Shown: positions 37,002 to 44,716 of the stretch, one piece after another
How the letters are laid out: every line of letters starts with the position of its first letter
Position numbering within the stretch: position 1 is the stretch's first letter
NCBI GenBank assembly: GCA_963705155.1
Contig: CAVPJC010000009.1
Location: 1 to 56,411, forward strand
DNA from: CAVPJC01 sp963705155
GTDB taxonomy: Bacteria; Chloroflexota; Anaerolineae; Anaerolineales; UBA4823
Direction: 5' to 3'
DNA: 56,411 nt
Position numbers and translations under genes: made by a program
Notes under the pieces: generated by a model
The model's database searches: none
What the model was told of the DNA's origin: nothing
Seen by the model: only the letters and a program-made list of their open reading frames with translations

Positions 37002-39269
37002 ATGACCAACCTGTCTGTTACCCCGCGTCTCAAACAGCAAGAGATCCTCAAATACACCGGCGGCCTGATGGGTGTGGCGGCTGTACCGGGCAGCGGCAAG
37101 ACCTGGACTCTCTCCCATCTGGCTGCCAACCTGCTCCTGCACAGCCAATTGGATGAAGACCAGGAAGTGCTGGTGGTTACGCTGGTCAACTCGGCAGTCG
37201 ATAACTTCTACCAGCGCGTCGAGCAGTTCCTGAAAGATCCCGGCGCCAGAGGCCAGGGCGGCTTGCTTTCACGCTGGGGCTACCGGGTGCGCACACTGCA
37301 CGGCCTGGCGCATGATATTGTGCGCATGCGACCGGAGCTCGTGGGGCTCTCTGAGAATTTTCAGATCATCGATGAACGCGAGGCCGATTCAATTCGCGAA
37401 GGTGTTGTTCAGGCCTGGCTGCACAGCCACCCCTACGAACTGGATGAATACCTGGGCGCCGAACTGGATGAAGGCAAACGCGACTGGGTGCGTCGCGAGC
37501 AGTTTCCCGATCTGGTGAACGGCATGGCCCTGGCAATGATCCGCACGGCCAAGGATTACCAGCTCACCCCGGAGCGCTTGCACGCTCAACTGGAGCAGGT
37601 GCCCCTGCCGCTTGCCCTGGCAGAGATGGGGCACGCCATTTACGCCGATTACCAGCGCGCCCTGAATTATCGCGGCGCCGTCGATTTTGACGACCTGATC
37701 CGCCTGGCGCTGCAGGCGCTGCAGAGCGATGAGCAGCTGACGGAAAGCCTGCGCCATAAATGGCCGTATATCCTGGAAGATGAAGCCCAGGACAGTAGCC
37801 GTTTGCAACAAGAGATATTGAGCCTGCTCGCCGGCCGAGGCGGAAATTGGGTGCGGGTGGGCGACCCCAACCAGGCGATCTACGAGACTTTTACAACCGC
37901 CAACCCGCGCCATTTGCGCGATTTTATTGCCCGACGGGATGTTGTGCGCCGCGAACTGCCCGGATCGGGACGCTCCACTGCCAGCATCATCGACCTGGCA
38001 AACTACCTGGTGAAATGGACAGAAAATGAGCACCCCGCGCCTGAAGCGCGGGATGCCTTGCAGTCTCCACCCCTGATCGAGCCGGTGCCAGAGGGCGAAG
38101 GGGGCGCCAACCCGCCGGATGACCCGGCGCAGGTGCATCTTGTGATGCGCAAGTACACTCCGCAGGAGGAGATCGCCGCGGTAGTTGATTCACTGGCGCG
38201 CTGGCTGCCGGAACACCCGGAAAGCACGGTGGCGGTGCTGGACCCGCGCAATCTGCGCGCTTTTGAGTTCGTGGATGCGCTGCAGCGACGCGGCCTGCCG
38301 GTGGTGGACGATTTACTGCGCAGCACCAGCTCCACACGCGCTTCGGCGGGTGTGCTGGGCAACCTGCTGCGCTATCTGGCTGATCCCGGGTCGGCCTCCA
38401 AACTCTCGGTGGTCTTCAAGGTCTGGCGTCGCAATGAAAGCGATGAGGATGGCGGCAAGGCCCGCCGCGAGCGCTGTGTTGATCTGCTCAAAAAATGCCC
38501 GCGGGTGGAGAATTATCTTTACCCGGGTCCGGAAAATGACTGGTTGGAAGATTTGGGTCTGGCGCAAACTGAGCCCGTGGTGTTTGATGAATTATCCACT
38601 TTCCGCCAGCTTATCCGCCGATGGCAAGCCGGTATTCTCTTACCGGTGGATCAAATCTTGCTCAGCCTGGCTCAAGACCTGTTTGACGAACCGTCTGAGC
38701 TGGCAGTCAGTCACAAACTGGCCGTGTTGCTGCGGCGGGCCAGTGATGACCACCCGGCCTGGCGCTTGCCCGAATTGACCGGCGAGCTGGCGGTGATCGC
38801 CCGGAATGAGCGCCGCTTCCTGGGTTTCAGCGAGGATGAGACCGGTTTCAATCCCGAAAAATACCCCGGCAGGGTAGTGGTTGCCACCATGCACAAAGCC
38901 AAAGGGCTCGAGTGGGATCGGGTTTATATGACTTCGGTCAATAATTACGACTATCCATCCGGGATGGCCTACGACCAGTATATGCCTGAGAAATGGTATA
39001 TTCGCGGCGGGCTCAACCTGGAAGCCGAAGCCCTGGCGCAGATCGATGCGGCGCTTTCAACAGATGAATATCACTGGTACCAGGAAGGGCAGGCTACCCA
39101 GAAAGCCCGCCTTGACTTTGTGCGTGAGCGTCTGCGCTTGCTGTATGTGGGCATCACCCGCGCCAGGAAAGAGCTGGTGATGACCTGGAACAGCGGGCGG
39201 CGGGGCGATAGCCAGCCCGCACAGCCATTTGTGGCGCTGCAAAGCTGGTGGGAGGGGCAGCAACGATGA
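37002..39269 (+). CDS. UvrD/AddA-type ATP-dependent DNA helicase
   Basis: 755 aa superfamily IA 3'-5' helicase with all motifs: I VAAVPGSGKTWTLSHL (residue about 28), Ib RVRTLHGLAHDIVRM, II ILEDEAQDSS, III WVRVGDPNQAIYET, IV ELPGSGRSTASIIDLA, V VVVATMHKAKGLEWDRVYM, VI RLLYVGITRARKELVM. It ends right after motif VI, without an AddA or RecB nuclease domain. I chose the ATG at 37002; longer versions reach into the upstream gene and have no family similarity. The stop overlaps the nuclease start by 4 bases (ATGA). The pairing with a motif-deficient partner and a separate nuclease suggests a split AddAB-like machine. Confidence 0.9.
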   Translation: MTNLSVTPRLKQQEILKYTGGLMGVAAVPGSGKTWTLSHLAANLLLHSQLDEDQEVLVVTLVNSAVDNFYQRVEQFLKDPGARGQGGLLSRWGYRVRTLHGLAHDIVRMRPELVGLSENFQIIDEREADSIREGVVQAWLHSHPYELDEYLGAELDEGKRDWVRREQFPDLVNGMALAMIRTAKDYQLTPERLHAQLEQVPLPLALAEMGHAIYADYQRALNYRGAVDFDDLIRLALQALQSDEQLTESLRHKWPYILEDEAQDSSRLQQEILSLLAGRGGNWVRVGDPNQAIYETFTTANPRHLRDFIARRDVVRRELPGSGRSTASIIDLANYLVKWTENEHPAPEARDALQSPPLIEPVPEGEGGANPPDDPAQVHLVMRKYTPQEEIAAVVDSLARWLPEHPESTVAVLDPRNLRAFEFVDALQRRGLPVVDDLLRSTSSTRASAGVLGNLLRYLADPGSASKLSVVFKVWRRNESDEDGGKARRERCVDLLKKCPRVENYLYPGPENDWLEDLGLAQTEPVVFDELSTFRQLIRRWQAGILLPVDQILLSLAQDLFDEPSELAVSHKLAVLLRRASDDHPAWRLPELTGELAVIARNERRFLGFSEDETGFNPEKYPGRVVVATMHKAKGLEWDRVYMTSVNNYDYPSGMAYDQYMPEKWYIRGGLNLEAEALAQIDAALSTDEYHWYQEGQATQKARLDFVRERLRLLYVGITRARKELVMTWNSGRRGDSQPAQPFVALQSWWEGQQR

Positions 39270-40111
39270 CCATTCCGGAAGGATTTCTCTTTAGCCAGGG
39301 AAATATGCAGGATTTTACCGACTGCCGCCGTCGTTTTCAACTGCGCTACCTCAAGCAACTGGCCTGGCCGGCTGTCGAATCGGAACCGGTTCTCGAAAAC
39401 GAGCGCTATATGCAGCAAGGCCAGCGCTTTCATCAAATGGTGCACCAGCACCTGCTGGGCCTGCCCGCCGAGATGCTGACCCGGCAGATACATAATGACG
39501 ATCTGCAGCGCTGGTGGGATAACTACCTGCGCTTTGCTCCACAGCTTGTCACCAACACACCGGGGCAGGCCGGGCTGCGTTGGCCTGAATTTTCTCTTTC
39601 CGCTGCGCTGGATGGCTTCCGCCTGGTGGCCCAGTGCGACCTGATCGTGGCCCTTCCGCAGGGGCGCCTGCGGATCGTGGATTGGAAAACTGCCCGCAAA
39701 CGGCCAAAGCGGGCCTGGTTGGCGGCGCGCCTGCAAACCCGTTTGTATCCCTACCTGCTGGCGCGCGCCGGGGCAGCCTTCAACGGCGGGCAGCCTGTCT
39801 CTCCGGATAATGTGGAGATGATTTACTGGTTTGCTGATTTTCCAGAGAACCCCGAACGATTTGAGTACAATCTGCAATCTTACCAGAAGGATGAGGCTTA
39901 CCTGAAGGGCCTGCTGGCTGCGCTGCAGCGCCTGGATGAGCATGAATTTGAGCGCACCAACGACGAGAAGCGCTGTGCTTTTTGCACCTACCGGTCGTTG
40001 TGCGAGCGAGGGGTGCGCGCCGGTTCGCTGGAGGATCTTGATCTACCGGGCGAGGCAGCCGAGGCGCTCCTGGATATCGATTTTGAGCAGATTGCGGAGA
40101 TCGAATATTGA
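39266..40111 (+). CDS. PD-(D/E)XK nuclease with Fe-S cluster (Cas4/AddB-nuclease-like)
   Basis: 281 aa. Catalytic core: QCDLIVAL (Asp near residue 125) and RIVDWKTAR (D-x-K near 138), followed by the conserved helix with QTRLYPYLL. The Fe-S ligands are one N-terminal Cys (DCRRRFQLRY, residue 20) and three near the end (CAFCTYRSLC, about residues 237-246), the arrangement of Cas4 and the AddB nuclease domain. ATG at 39266 overlaps the helicase stop as ATGA, and the end overlaps RecJ (TTGA). No CRISPR genes are nearby, so a Cas4 role in adaptation is unlikely; acting with the adjacent helicases on DNA ends is more likely. Confidence 0.88.
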   Translation: MTIPEGFLFSQGNMQDFTDCRRRFQLRYLKQLAWPAVESEPVLENERYMQQGQRFHQMVHQHLLGLPAEMLTRQIHNDDLQRWWDNYLRFAPQLVTNTPGQAGLRWPEFSLSAALDGFRLVAQCDLIVALPQGRLRIVDWKTARKRPKRAWLAARLQTRLYPYLLARAGAAFNGGQPVSPDNVEMIYWFADFPENPERFEYNLQSYQKDEAYLKGLLAALQRLDEHEFERTNDEKRCAFCTYRSLCERGVRAGSLEDLDLPGEAAEALLDIDFEQIAEIEY

Positions 40112-42490
40112 GCCTGCCCATACCTGCCTGGACGGAGCTTGCAGAGATACCTGTGCCGGAAGAACTGCGCGTCGCGGTGGGTGGTCACCCGCTGGTGGCG
40201 CAGGTGCTGGCGCGGCGGGGTATCTTAAGTGAAGCAGCGGCGCGCGCTTTCATGGATCCGCAGGCTTACCAGCCGGCAGACCCGCTGGAGCTGCCCGGTA
40301 TGCAAGCCGCGGTAGAACGCCTGCAGCGCGCCATTGAGCTAGGGGAGGAGGTCTGTGTATGGGGCGATTTTGATGTAGATGGACAGACCGCCACCACCTT
40401 GCTGGTTTCGGCGCTGAGTGAGCTCGGCGCCCGGGTGCGTTATCACATTCCCATCCGGGCGGTGGAATCGCACGGCGTAAACCTGAATGTGCTTAAAACG
40501 ATCCTTGACGACGGCGCCAACCTGGTGGTGACCTGTGATACGGGGATTGCCGCCGTCGATGCCGCCGCTTATGCCATCAGCCGCGGCGTCGATATGATCA
40601 TCACCGATCATCACGATCTGCCATCGCCAGATGAACCCGGGGGCCAGCCGGAACTTCCACAGGCCTGCGCCGTGGTCAACCCCAAACTTTTGCCAGCAGG
40701 ACATGCCCTGGCGGCTTTGCCGGGTGTGGGTGTGGCCTATCAACTGGCAGACGAGCTTTACCGCCAGGCGGGTCGCCCCGGGGGGAGCGAGCAGTACCTG
40801 GATCTGGTTGCCCTCGGGATTGTGGCCGATGTGGCGCTTTTAGCAGGCGATACCCGCTGGCTGCTGCAGCGCGGTTTGGAGGCCCTGCGCCAGAACAGCC
40901 GCCTGGGGCTGCAGGAGATTTTTAAACTCAATGAGCTGGACCCGGCTCACCTGACGGAAGATCACATCGGTTATCTAATTGCGCCACGGTTGAATGCCCT
41001 GGGGCGGCTGGATGACGCCAACCCCATCGTGGAGCTGCTGACCACGCAGGATACAGGCCGCGCCCGCCTGCTGGCGCTGCAGCTGGAGGGCTTGAATGCG
41101 CGGCGCCGCCTGCTCAGCAACCAGGTATTCCAGGCTGCCAGGGCTCAAATTGATCAGGATCCTTCCCTGCTGGATGGGTCTGTACTGGTCCTTTCGCACC
41201 CGGAGTGGCCTTCAGGGGTCATCGGCATCGTCGCCAGCCGGCTGGTGGAACACTACCAGCGCCCGGCAGTGCTCATTTCCTCTCCACCTGGCGAGACCGG
41301 ACGCGGTTCGGCGCGCTCCATTGAAGGCATCAATATCACCGCTGCAATTGCCGCCCACCAGGACATGCTGCAGCAGTTCGGGGGGCACCCGATGGCAGCG
41401 GGTCTTGCCATACAGCCGGACCGCATTCCAGAATTCCGGCGGGCGCTGTCCCGCACCGTGCAACGCATGATGGGTGATGCGCCTCGAGACGCCAGTCTGA
41501 AGATCGATGGATTTGTCGGGCTCAATGATCTTTCCCTGGACCTGGTGGCCGATCTGGACAGGCTGGCCCCTTTTGGGCCGGGCAACCCGCCGCTCAACCT
41601 GGCCAGCCGGAGCCTCGTGCTGACCGGATATGCCCCGGTGGGGCGCAACGACGAACACCTGCAGCTCACCGTCGAGGACGAGATGGGCAATGCCAGACGG
41701 GTGATCTGGTGGCAGGGCGCCGGTTGGCCGCTGCCGGAAGGCCGCTTTGACCTGGCTTACAGCGTGCGCGCCAGCACTTACCGCGGGCGGCGCGATGTCC
41801 AGGTGGAGTGGATCCACGCCCGCCCGCTGGAGCAAGCCGCGATGACGCCGGCTGCCGCCCCCGATCCGGTCGAAGTGATCGATTATCGGGGAGAGGCGCA
41901 CCCTCTGGCTATTTTGCAGCAAATCCAGCGCCAGGAAGATGTGCTGGTGTGGCGCGAGGGGGAGGCTGTCTCCCGGTTGGAAGGAGCGGACCGGTTTCAC
42001 CTGCATGCCTGCCGTGCCCTGGTGATCTGGACTTCACCTGCCGGGCCGCGAGAATTTAAAGGCTGCCATTGAAAAAGCTGCACCCCGGAAAGTGTATTTG
42101 TTTGGGGTTGATCCCGGCGAAGACCGCGCCGAAAAATTCCTCACACGGCTTTCGGGGCTTGTCCGGCATGCTCTCAAACACAACCAGGGGCAGGTGGAGT
42201 TGCAGGCGCTGGCAGCAGCCACTGCGCAGCGGGAGGCCACCGTTCGCGCCGGTTTGGATTGGCTGGAAGCCCGCGGCTATATCCAGGTTTTGCAGCAGCC
42301 CAACGGCAGCCTGGCGCTGGCCGGCAGCGATGGCGTCAGCGCAGATACACTGCAGCAAATGGGCGCCCAGATGAAAATGCTGTTGGAAGAAACGGCTGCC
42401 TACCGCGCCCACTTTGCGCGTGCAGAGGCCCGCAGCCTGGTCGTAGTGGCCCTTCCGGATCAGGCTCAACCCTCAGCAGGAGAGCGATGA
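40108..42490 (+). CDS. recJ: single-stranded-DNA-specific exonuclease RecJ, frameshifted near its C-terminus
   Basis: 5'-3' ssDNA exonuclease of DNA repair. DHH-domain motifs: VWGDFDVDGQTATTLL, LVVTCDTGIAA, MIITDHHDLPSP, and GIVADVALL; then a DHHA1 domain with GRGSARSIEGINITAAI and QFGGHPMAAGL; then an OB-fold (LTGYAPVGRNDEHLQLTVEDE). About 793 codons against about 570 in typical RecJ, because of a C-terminal extension. A frameshift near 42052 would end it at 42072, but the sequence continues in a second frame (KAAIEKAAPRKVYLFGVDPGE; winged-helix-like LKHNQGQVELQALAAATAQR) to 42490. Starts with TTG at 40108, overlapping the nuclease stop by 4 bases, and overlaps the next gene by 4. Confidence 0.92.
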
Positions 42491-43056
42491 CCCGCCTGGT
42501 GCTCATTCGTCATGGCCAAACCGATTGGAATATCGCAGGCCGCTGGCAGGGGCATGCCGATATCCCTTTGAATGCGCGTGGTCACGAGCAGGCTGCCCGC
42601 GTGGCGGCTGCACTGGCGAGCGAGGGCATCACCGCGATTTATTCCAGCGATCTCAGGCGGGCACGGCAAACAGCCCGGACTCTGGGCAAAGCCACCGGGC
42701 TGAACGTGCATGTGGATAAACGCCTGCGTGAGATCCACCAGGGCGAATGGCAGGGATTGGAGATTGGTGAGATCCGCGCCCGCTACCGGGATGCCTATGA
42801 GCGCACTACCAATGACCCGGCCGCGTTTGCACCGCCTGGCGGTGAAACGCTGGCGCAACTGCGCGACCGGCTTGTGGCAGCGCTGCAAGCCATCTGCCGC
42901 CGCCATCCCGGGCAGTGTGTGGCGGTGGTTTCACACGGATTTGCGGTGGCGGTGATCCGGGCGCATTTTTCGGGTATGCCTCTGCAGAACGCCTGGGAGT
43001 TGATCCCTGAGAATGAGCAGTGGCACGTGCTGACGGTGCCTAACCACTCCCATTGA
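42487..43056 (+). CDS. histidine phosphatase superfamily protein
   Basis: 189 aa phosphoglycerate-mutase-like phosphatase. The catalytic RHG is in LVLIRHGQTDWNIAGRWQG; the supporting motifs are SSDLRRARQTA, EIHQGEWQGLEIGEI and the second catalytic His in VAVVSHGFAVAVIRAHF. Members hydrolyse small phosphoesters such as phosphoglycerates, alpha-ribazole phosphate or nucleotides; the substrate is not predictable. The ATG overlaps the RecJ stop by 4 bases, making it the last gene of the operon. It converges with the HAD gene, overlapping by 17 bases. Confidence 0.9.
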   Translation: MTRLVLIRHGQTDWNIAGRWQGHADIPLNARGHEQAARVAAALASEGITAIYSSDLRRARQTARTLGKATGLNVHVDKRLREIHQGEWQGLEIGEIRARYRDAYERTTNDPAAFAPPGGETLAQLRDRLVAALQAICRRHPGQCVAVVSHGFAVAVIRAHFSGMPLQNAWELIPENEQWHVLTVPNHSH

Positions 43057-43723
43057 TCAGAACGGCAGGATCCAGGGTGGTGTAATCTGGCACTGCCAGC
43101 AATACGGAGGAGCGCCCGGCTAATTCTTCAGCGTGGAGTGTGGTTGTAATCACAACGGTTTGCATGCCAGCCCGGCGGGCAGCCTCGATGCCGGCCATGG
43201 AATCCTCAAAAACGACACAGGCCTCCGGGGGGACTTGCAATTGGCTGGCCGCCATCAGGAATATCTCCGGATGGGGTTTGCCGTGCTGCACTCCGGTGCA
43301 GTCGATAACTGCCTGGAAACAGGCGCCCATCTCCAGCGCAGAGAGGGTGAAAGCCACATTGGCGCTGCCGGCCGAAGTTGCCAGCGCCAAGGGGATTTTT
43401 AGCCGGCGGGCGCCATCCACAAAATCTCGCAATCCCTGCACAGGCTTGAGATGCGACCGGTATCGTTGGCGGTAAAGCGACTCTTTCTGTTCGGACACAG
43501 AATTGATCTCGTCATCCCTGAGATCCTTACCCAGTTGTTCGCGCAGAATTTGAGTATTCGTCTTGCCGGCGGTCTGCCGTTTAAACGTGTCAGAATCGAT
43601 TACCACGCCCTGGGAAGCTAACACATCCAACCAGACTTCGGTGTGGAAGCGCATATTGTCCACCAGGGTGCCGTCCATATCAAAGATAAAAGCCAGGTTT
43701 TTCACAGTTTGTTCCTTGTGCAT
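43040..43723 (-). CDS. HAD-superfamily phosphatase (beta-phosphoglucomutase-like)
   Basis: 227 aa HAD hydrolase. Motif I IFDMDGTLVDN (nucleophile Asp and acid/base Asp), motif II LATSAG, motif III Lys in HGKPHPEIF and motif IV VFEDSMAGIEAA. The C1 cap domain lies between motifs I and II, as in beta-phosphoglucomutase and phosphoglycolate phosphatase. The ATG at 43723 is annotated, but a GTG six codons later (43705) has a better AAGGAA ribosome site and could be the real start. It is divergent from the DMT transporter and convergent with the histidine phosphatase. Confidence 0.9.
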   Translation of the reverse strand: MHKEQTVKNLAFIFDMDGTLVDNMRFHTEVWLDVLASQGVVIDSDTFKRQTAGKTNTQILREQLGKDLRDDEINSVSEQKESLYRQRYRSHLKPVQGLRDFVDGARRLKIPLALATSAGSANVAFTLSALEMGACFQAVIDCTGVQHGKPHPEIFLMAASQLQVPPEACVVFEDSMAGIEAARRAGMQTVVITTTLHAEELAGRSSVLLAVPDYTTLDPAVLINGSG

Positions 43724-43766
43724 AGCTTACTGCACCCCTGCCCGGCTGTCAACCAGCGGGCAATAT

Positions 43767-43795
43767 TTGTCGTTTTCATGCCATGCCGCTATAAT
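43767..43795 (+). promoter_or_regulatory. promoter giving a leaderless transcript
   Basis: TTGTCG (43767-43772), 17-base spacer, TATAAT (43790-43795). The ATG of the DMT gene begins 7 bases after the -10, at the expected transcription start, so the mRNA would have no leader. There is no Shine-Dalgarno upstream. Confidence 0.6.
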
Positions 43796-43801
43796 AACCG
43801 G

Positions 43802-44716
43802 ATGATTCACGGCTCAGCATCCCATCGCAGCACACGCCTGCGGGCTGATCTGACCCTGCTGCTGGTGGCTGTCATCTGGGGCAGCGCCTTTGTGACGCAG
43901 CGTGTGGCCGCCCTCAGCCTGGGAGCTTACCTGTTCAACGGCCTCCGATTTCTATTGGGTGGTCTGGTTTTGCTGCCGCTGGTTGGGGTGAAGGGTATCA
44001 AAGATCTGTCAGGGAAAAATTTGCCGGCTGTGCTGCTGGCAGGCGGTTTGATGTTTGCCGGAGCTTCCGCACAGCAGCTGGGGCTGCGTTTCACCACTGC
44101 CGGAAATGCCGGCTTCATCACCGGGTTGTATGTCGTCTTGATCCCGGTGATCCAGGCGGTTTTTCTACACCGTCCGGCGAGAAGCGTGGTGTGGCTGGCC
44201 TCGATCCTGGCTGCCGCAGGGCTGTTTTTGCTCAGCACCGGCGGCCAGTTCAGGCTGGCTCCCGGCGATGCACTGGAGCTGCTGTGTGCGCTGATGTGGG
44301 CGCTGCATGTGCTGTGGATCGGGCGGATGGTGCGGCGCATGGATGTACTGCAACTTGCAATCGGGCAAAACATTGTTTGCGCAGTGCTCAGCCTGGCAGT
44401 GGCCTTCACCTGGGAGGGCAGTACGCTGATTTCTTCAGTGAATGCCTGGTGGCCCATCTTGTACACCGGAGTGCTTTCCATCGGGGTGGGATATACCCTG
44501 CAGGCCGTGGGGCAGAAGGTGTCCCCGGCTGCAGATGCTGCCATTATTCTGAGTTTTGAGGCGGTGTTTGCCGCCCTGGGAGGCTGGTTATTCCTGGGCG
44601 AGCATTTTACACCGCTGCAGTTGCTGGGCAGCGGCTTGATGTTGAGCGGCATGATTACAGCGCAAATTCCTAGCGCGAAACAGTTGGCAGATAGAGCCAG
44701 TAGCGCCGGTCAATAA
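43802..44716 (+). CDS. EamA/DMT-family transporter
   Basis: 304 aa, ten hydrophobic segments in two EamA repeats. The first begins LLLVAVIWGSAFVTQRVAAL, and the second begins in the region GDALELLCALMWALHVLWIGRM and ends AAIILSFEAVFAALGGWLFLGE, the typical tail of a repeat. Such drug/metabolite transporters often export amino acids or other small metabolites; the substrate is unknown. The ATG at 43802 lies 7 bases after a TATAAT, so the transcript is probably leaderless; the residues coded further upstream are not conserved. The 3' end overlaps the convergent FG-GAP gene by 47 bases. Confidence 0.9.
   Translation: MIHGSASHRSTRLRADLTLLLVAVIWGSAFVTQRVAALSLGAYLFNGLRFLLGGLVLLPLVGVKGIKDLSGKNLPAVLLAGGLMFAGASAQQLGLRFTTAGNAGFITGLYVVLIPVIQAVFLHRPARSVVWLASILAAAGLFLLSTGGQFRLAPGDALELLCALMWALHVLWIGRMVRRMDVLQLAIGQNIVCAVLSLAVAFTWEGSTLISSVNAWWPILYTGVLSIGVGYTLQAVGQKVSPAADAAIILSFEAVFAALGGWLFLGEHFTPLQLLGSGLMLSGMITAQIPSAKQLADRASSAGQ

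Noticed and set aside
39071..39943. Open frame of 290 codons on the minus strand
   Set aside because: It is antisense to the helicase and Fe-S nuclease genes and has no domain or ribosome site.
39266..40111. Cas4 of a CRISPR adaptation module
   Set aside because: No repeats, cas1 or cas2 are seen anywhere in the window; overlaps with helicase and recJ favour DNA repair.
41212..42006. Open frame of 264 codons on the minus strand
   Set aside because: It is antisense to recJ and resembles nothing.
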